Assembly (NCBI GenBank): GCA_016210705.1
Contig: JACQTR010000131.1
Location: 1 to 6,382 of the forward strand
DNA length: 6,382 bases
Direction: 5' to 3'
Source: Chloroflexota bacterium
Lineage (GTDB): Bacteria > Chloroflexota > Dehalococcoidia > JACQTR01
In this document: positions 4,344-6,382 of the stretch, one piece after another
Layout: the number at the start of each line of letters is the position of its first letter
Numbering within the stretch: the first letter of the stretch is position 1
Translations under genes and position numbers: made by a program
The notes under the pieces: generated by a model
Told to the model about the DNA's origin: nothing
Databases searched by the model: none
Seen by the model: the letters and a program-made list of their open reading frames with translations, nothing else

Positions 4344-6382
4344 GTGATCGAGAAAACCCTCCATACCCTGGAATTTGATAAGATTCGCGAGCGTTTGGCT
4401 CAATATACCTCTTTCGCCGCCAGTCGAGAGCTGGCCCTTAACCTTAGCCCTTCCTCCAATTATGAGGAGGTGTTGACCCGCCAACGGGCCACCCGGGAAG
4501 CTGGCCACCTGATAGAGGCTAGGCCTAATCTATCAGCCAGCGGTGCCCACGACGTGAGAGAAGCCGCCCATCGTGCCTCTTTAGGCGGAGTGCTGGACGC
4601 GGAGACACTCCTCGGTATCAAATCCACCTTGGCCACCACCCGGTTTCTCCGCTCCGCCATACGTTCCCTGCGCCGTCGGCTGCCCACGCTATGGTCTATG
4701 GCAGAAGGTATAGAGGACTGTTCCTTCTTGGAAAAGGCCATCGGCGACGCCATCAATCCTCGAGGAGAGGTCATGGACGGGGCCAGCCCCCTTTTGGAAC
4801 CCTTGCGTCAGGAAATAAAAAGGGCCCACGACCGGCTACTAGCCAAGCTGGACGATATTCTGGCCTCGGAATGGGGGCGGCAGGTAATCCAAGAGCCCCT
4901 GATTACCCAAAGAGAGGGACGTTACGTAATCCCCATCAAAGCCGATTATCGCCACCAGGTTAAGGGCATCGTCCACGATGTCTCCGCCAGCGGAGCCACG
5001 GTATTTGTGGAGCCTTTAGAAACGGTGGAGCTGAGCAATTTATGGCACCAGATGCAATGGGACGAGAGGCGAGAGGTGGAAAGGATATTGCGCTCCCTCA
5101 GCCAAGGGGTGGGGGAAAAGGCCGAAGTAATCGAGACCATAGTAGCCAGCCTAGCGGAGCTCGACCTGGCTATGGCCAAAGCAAAATACGGTTCGGCTTT
5201 AGAGGCCACCGAACCACGTCTGGGGAAGCAGTTTAACCTTAAACTGATAGATGCCTGGCATCCCCTTCTCCCTGGGGATGTGGTGCCTATATCGGTAACG
5301 GTGGGCGGTGATTTTAGCGTCCTGCTCATCACCGGGCCCAACACTGGAGGCAAAACGGTGGCCTTAAAAACCATAGGCCTCCTTAGCCTTATGGCCCAGG
5401 CTGGCATCCCTATACCCGCGGCCAAAGGAAGCCAAATCCCAGTCTTCGATGCCGTTTACGCCGATATCGGCGATGAGCAAAGCATAGAGCAGTCTCTATC
5501 CACCTTCAGCTCACACATGGGCAGCATCATCCAAATCCTGAACGAGGCTACCCCCCAAAGCCTGGTTCTCCTCGATGAACTGGGAGCAGGCACCGACCCT
5601 GACGAGGGTTCGGCCCTAGCCCGAGCTGTTCTGTCCCATCTTATGGAACGGGGAATAACCACGGTGGCCACCACCCACCATGGCGAACTAAAAGCCTTTG
5701 TTCAAGCAACACCAGGGGCCCGAAACGCCGCCGTAGAGTTCGATGCTGAGACCCTGGCCCCCACTTACAAGATAACCATGGGTTTGCCCGGCCCCAGCAA
5801 CGCCATGGCCATTGCCGCCCGCTTGGGCCTACCCCAGGAGATCATCGCCAAGGCCCAGGCCCTGATCGCCCCAGAGGAACGGGAGGCGGAAAGTTTGCTG
5901 GCCGATATTCAGCGGGAGCGGGATGAGGCCGAGTCCCAGCGGCACGCGGTTACAGAAAAGCTGGCCCAACTCCAGACATTGGAGCAATCCCTGGCCGAAG
6001 AGTGGCGCCATTTGACCCAAGATAGGGATGAGATCCTGGAATCGGCTCGCCAAGAGGTAGCCGAGGAGATAGCTCGACTAAGACGTCGGTTACGCCAGGC
6101 CGCCGCCACTTTGGAAGGCCAAGCACCAGAGGTAGCCGCCGCCCGCAGCGATCTAACGGCTGTGAGCCGGGAGCTGCGTCAGTTTCAGCCCTGGCCCGCT
6201 GGGCCAACGCCTTCCCTGACACCGGGGAGCCTGGTCTGGATTCCCAGCCTCCAGCAGTGGGGCCAAATCCTCAGCCGTATCGATGCCGCAGGAGAGGTCG
6301 AGGTTCAATTGGGAACGCTCCGAACCAAGATAAGGGCCAGCCAGATAGATAAAGTGCTACCGCCGTCCTCGCCACCGCCATC
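4344..6382 (+). CDS. mutS2: Endonuclease MutS2, 3'-truncated by the window edge
   Basis: The frame is open from GTG 4344 to the window end: 679 complete codons of a family usually near 780-800. The N-terminus (VIEKTLHTLEFDKIRERLAQY) is classic MutS2, with no mismatch-binding domain of MutS1. The core/clamp region includes NPRGEVMD (near 138) and RYVIPIKADYR followed by a VFVEP motif at 220-224. The ATPase has Walker A GPNTGGKT (331-338), the MutS signature DIGDEQSIEQSLSTFSSHM (374-392), Walker B LLDELGAGTDP (409-419) and TTHHGELKAF (443-452). A charged coiled coil follows (about 510-615), then a small KOW-like beta domain (about 627-672) and a proline-rich linker. The C-terminal Smr nuclease domain would lie beyond the edge. 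MutS2 suppresses homologous recombination and, in Bacillus, recognises collided ribosomes. It is the fourth gene of the operon, abutting the AMMECR1 stop with no gap. Confidence 0.95.
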   Translation, partial: MIEKTLHTLEFDKIRERLAQYTSFAASRELALNLSPSSNYEEVLTRQRATREAGHLIEARPNLSASGAHDVREAAHRASLGGVLDAETLLGIKSTLATTRFLRSAIRSLRRRLPTLWSMAEGIEDCSFLEKAIGDAINPRGEVMDGASPLLEPLRQEIKRAHDRLLAKLDDILASEWGRQVIQEPLITQREGRYVIPIKADYRHQVKGIVHDVSASGATVFVEPLETVELSNLWHQMQWDERREVERILRSLSQGVGEKAEVIETIVASLAELDLAMAKAKYGSALEATEPRLGKQFNLKLIDAWHPLLPGDVVPISVTVGGDFSVLLITGPNTGGKTVALKTIGLLSLMAQAGIPIPAAKGSQIPVFDAVYADIGDEQSIEQSLSTFSSHMGSIIQILNEATPQSLVLLDELGAGTDPDEGSALARAVLSHLMERGITTVATTHHGELKAFVQATPGARNAAVEFDAETLAPTYKITMGLPGPSNAMAIAARLGLPQEIIAKAQALIAPEEREAESLLADIQRERDEAESQRHAVTEKLAQLQTLEQSLAEEWRHLTQDRDEILESARQEVAEEIARLRRRLRQAAATLEGQAPEVAAARSDLTAVSRELRQFQPWPAGPTPSLTPGSLVWIPSLQQWGQILSRIDAAGEVEVQLGTLRTKIRASQIDKVLPPSSPPP

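Noticed and set aside
4946..5425. 159-codon minus-strand open frame within mutS2
   Set aside because: It is antisense to the conserved MutS2 clamp and Walker A region, and its Ser/Thr/Arg/Pro-rich product is typical of antisense translation of a GC-moderate gene.
4344..6382. Canonical mismatch-repair MutS instead of MutS2
   Set aside because: The protein reaches Walker A by residue 331, far earlier than in MutS1. It lacks the mismatch-recognition domain and has the MutS2 coiled coil and KOW-like region after the ATPase.

Overview
The window reads as a bacterial chromosome segment of moderate GC content. No mobile element, CRISPR array or RNA gene was seen. The gene set (a probable SelA tail, a radical-SAM/LigB-Memo/AMMECR1 trio, mutS2) and the oxygen-sensitive radical SAM chemistry suggest an anaerobe or facultative anaerobe, for example a Chloroflexi/Dehalococcoidia-like or Firmicutes-like lineage. 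That placement is an inference from gene content and codon flavour only, and I hold it weakly.

Layout: (1) bases 1-84 are the last 27 codons and stop of a plus-strand gene, possibly selA. (2) 88-1368 is a minus-strand MFS transporter of the oxalate/formate-antiporter or monocarboxylate-transporter-like type. It converges on the first gene with only 3 bases between the stop codons. (3) 1369-1505 is its leader, with an unusual run of alternating CCAGTT/AACTGG half-sites touching the Shine-Dalgarno. (4) 1506-1718 is a small acidic minus-strand protein of unknown function with a clear ribosome binding site. (5) 1719-1936 is a divergent intergenic region with an extended -10 promoter reading right. 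(6) 1937-6382 is a tight rightward operon of four genes: amrS-type radical SAM enzyme, LigB/Memo-like metalloprotein, AMMECR1-domain protein, and mutS2. mutS2 runs off the right edge before its expected C-terminal Smr domain.

The main biological unit is the AmmeMemoRadiSam set (radical SAM + Memo/LigB-like + AMMECR1), a conserved bacterial/archaeal trio whose reaction is still not established. Here its last two junctions are a 4-base overlap (or near-abutment) and a zero-base gap into mutS2, which implies co-transcription and probable translational coupling. MutS2 is known in Bacillus as an anti-recombination protein and a sensor/splitter of collided ribosomes, so the arrangement raises a link between the uncharacterised trio and nucleic-acid or ribosome quality control.

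A second noteworthy feature is a 20-bp element repeated with 17/20 identity upstream of both minus-strand genes, suggesting shared control of the small protein and the transporter.
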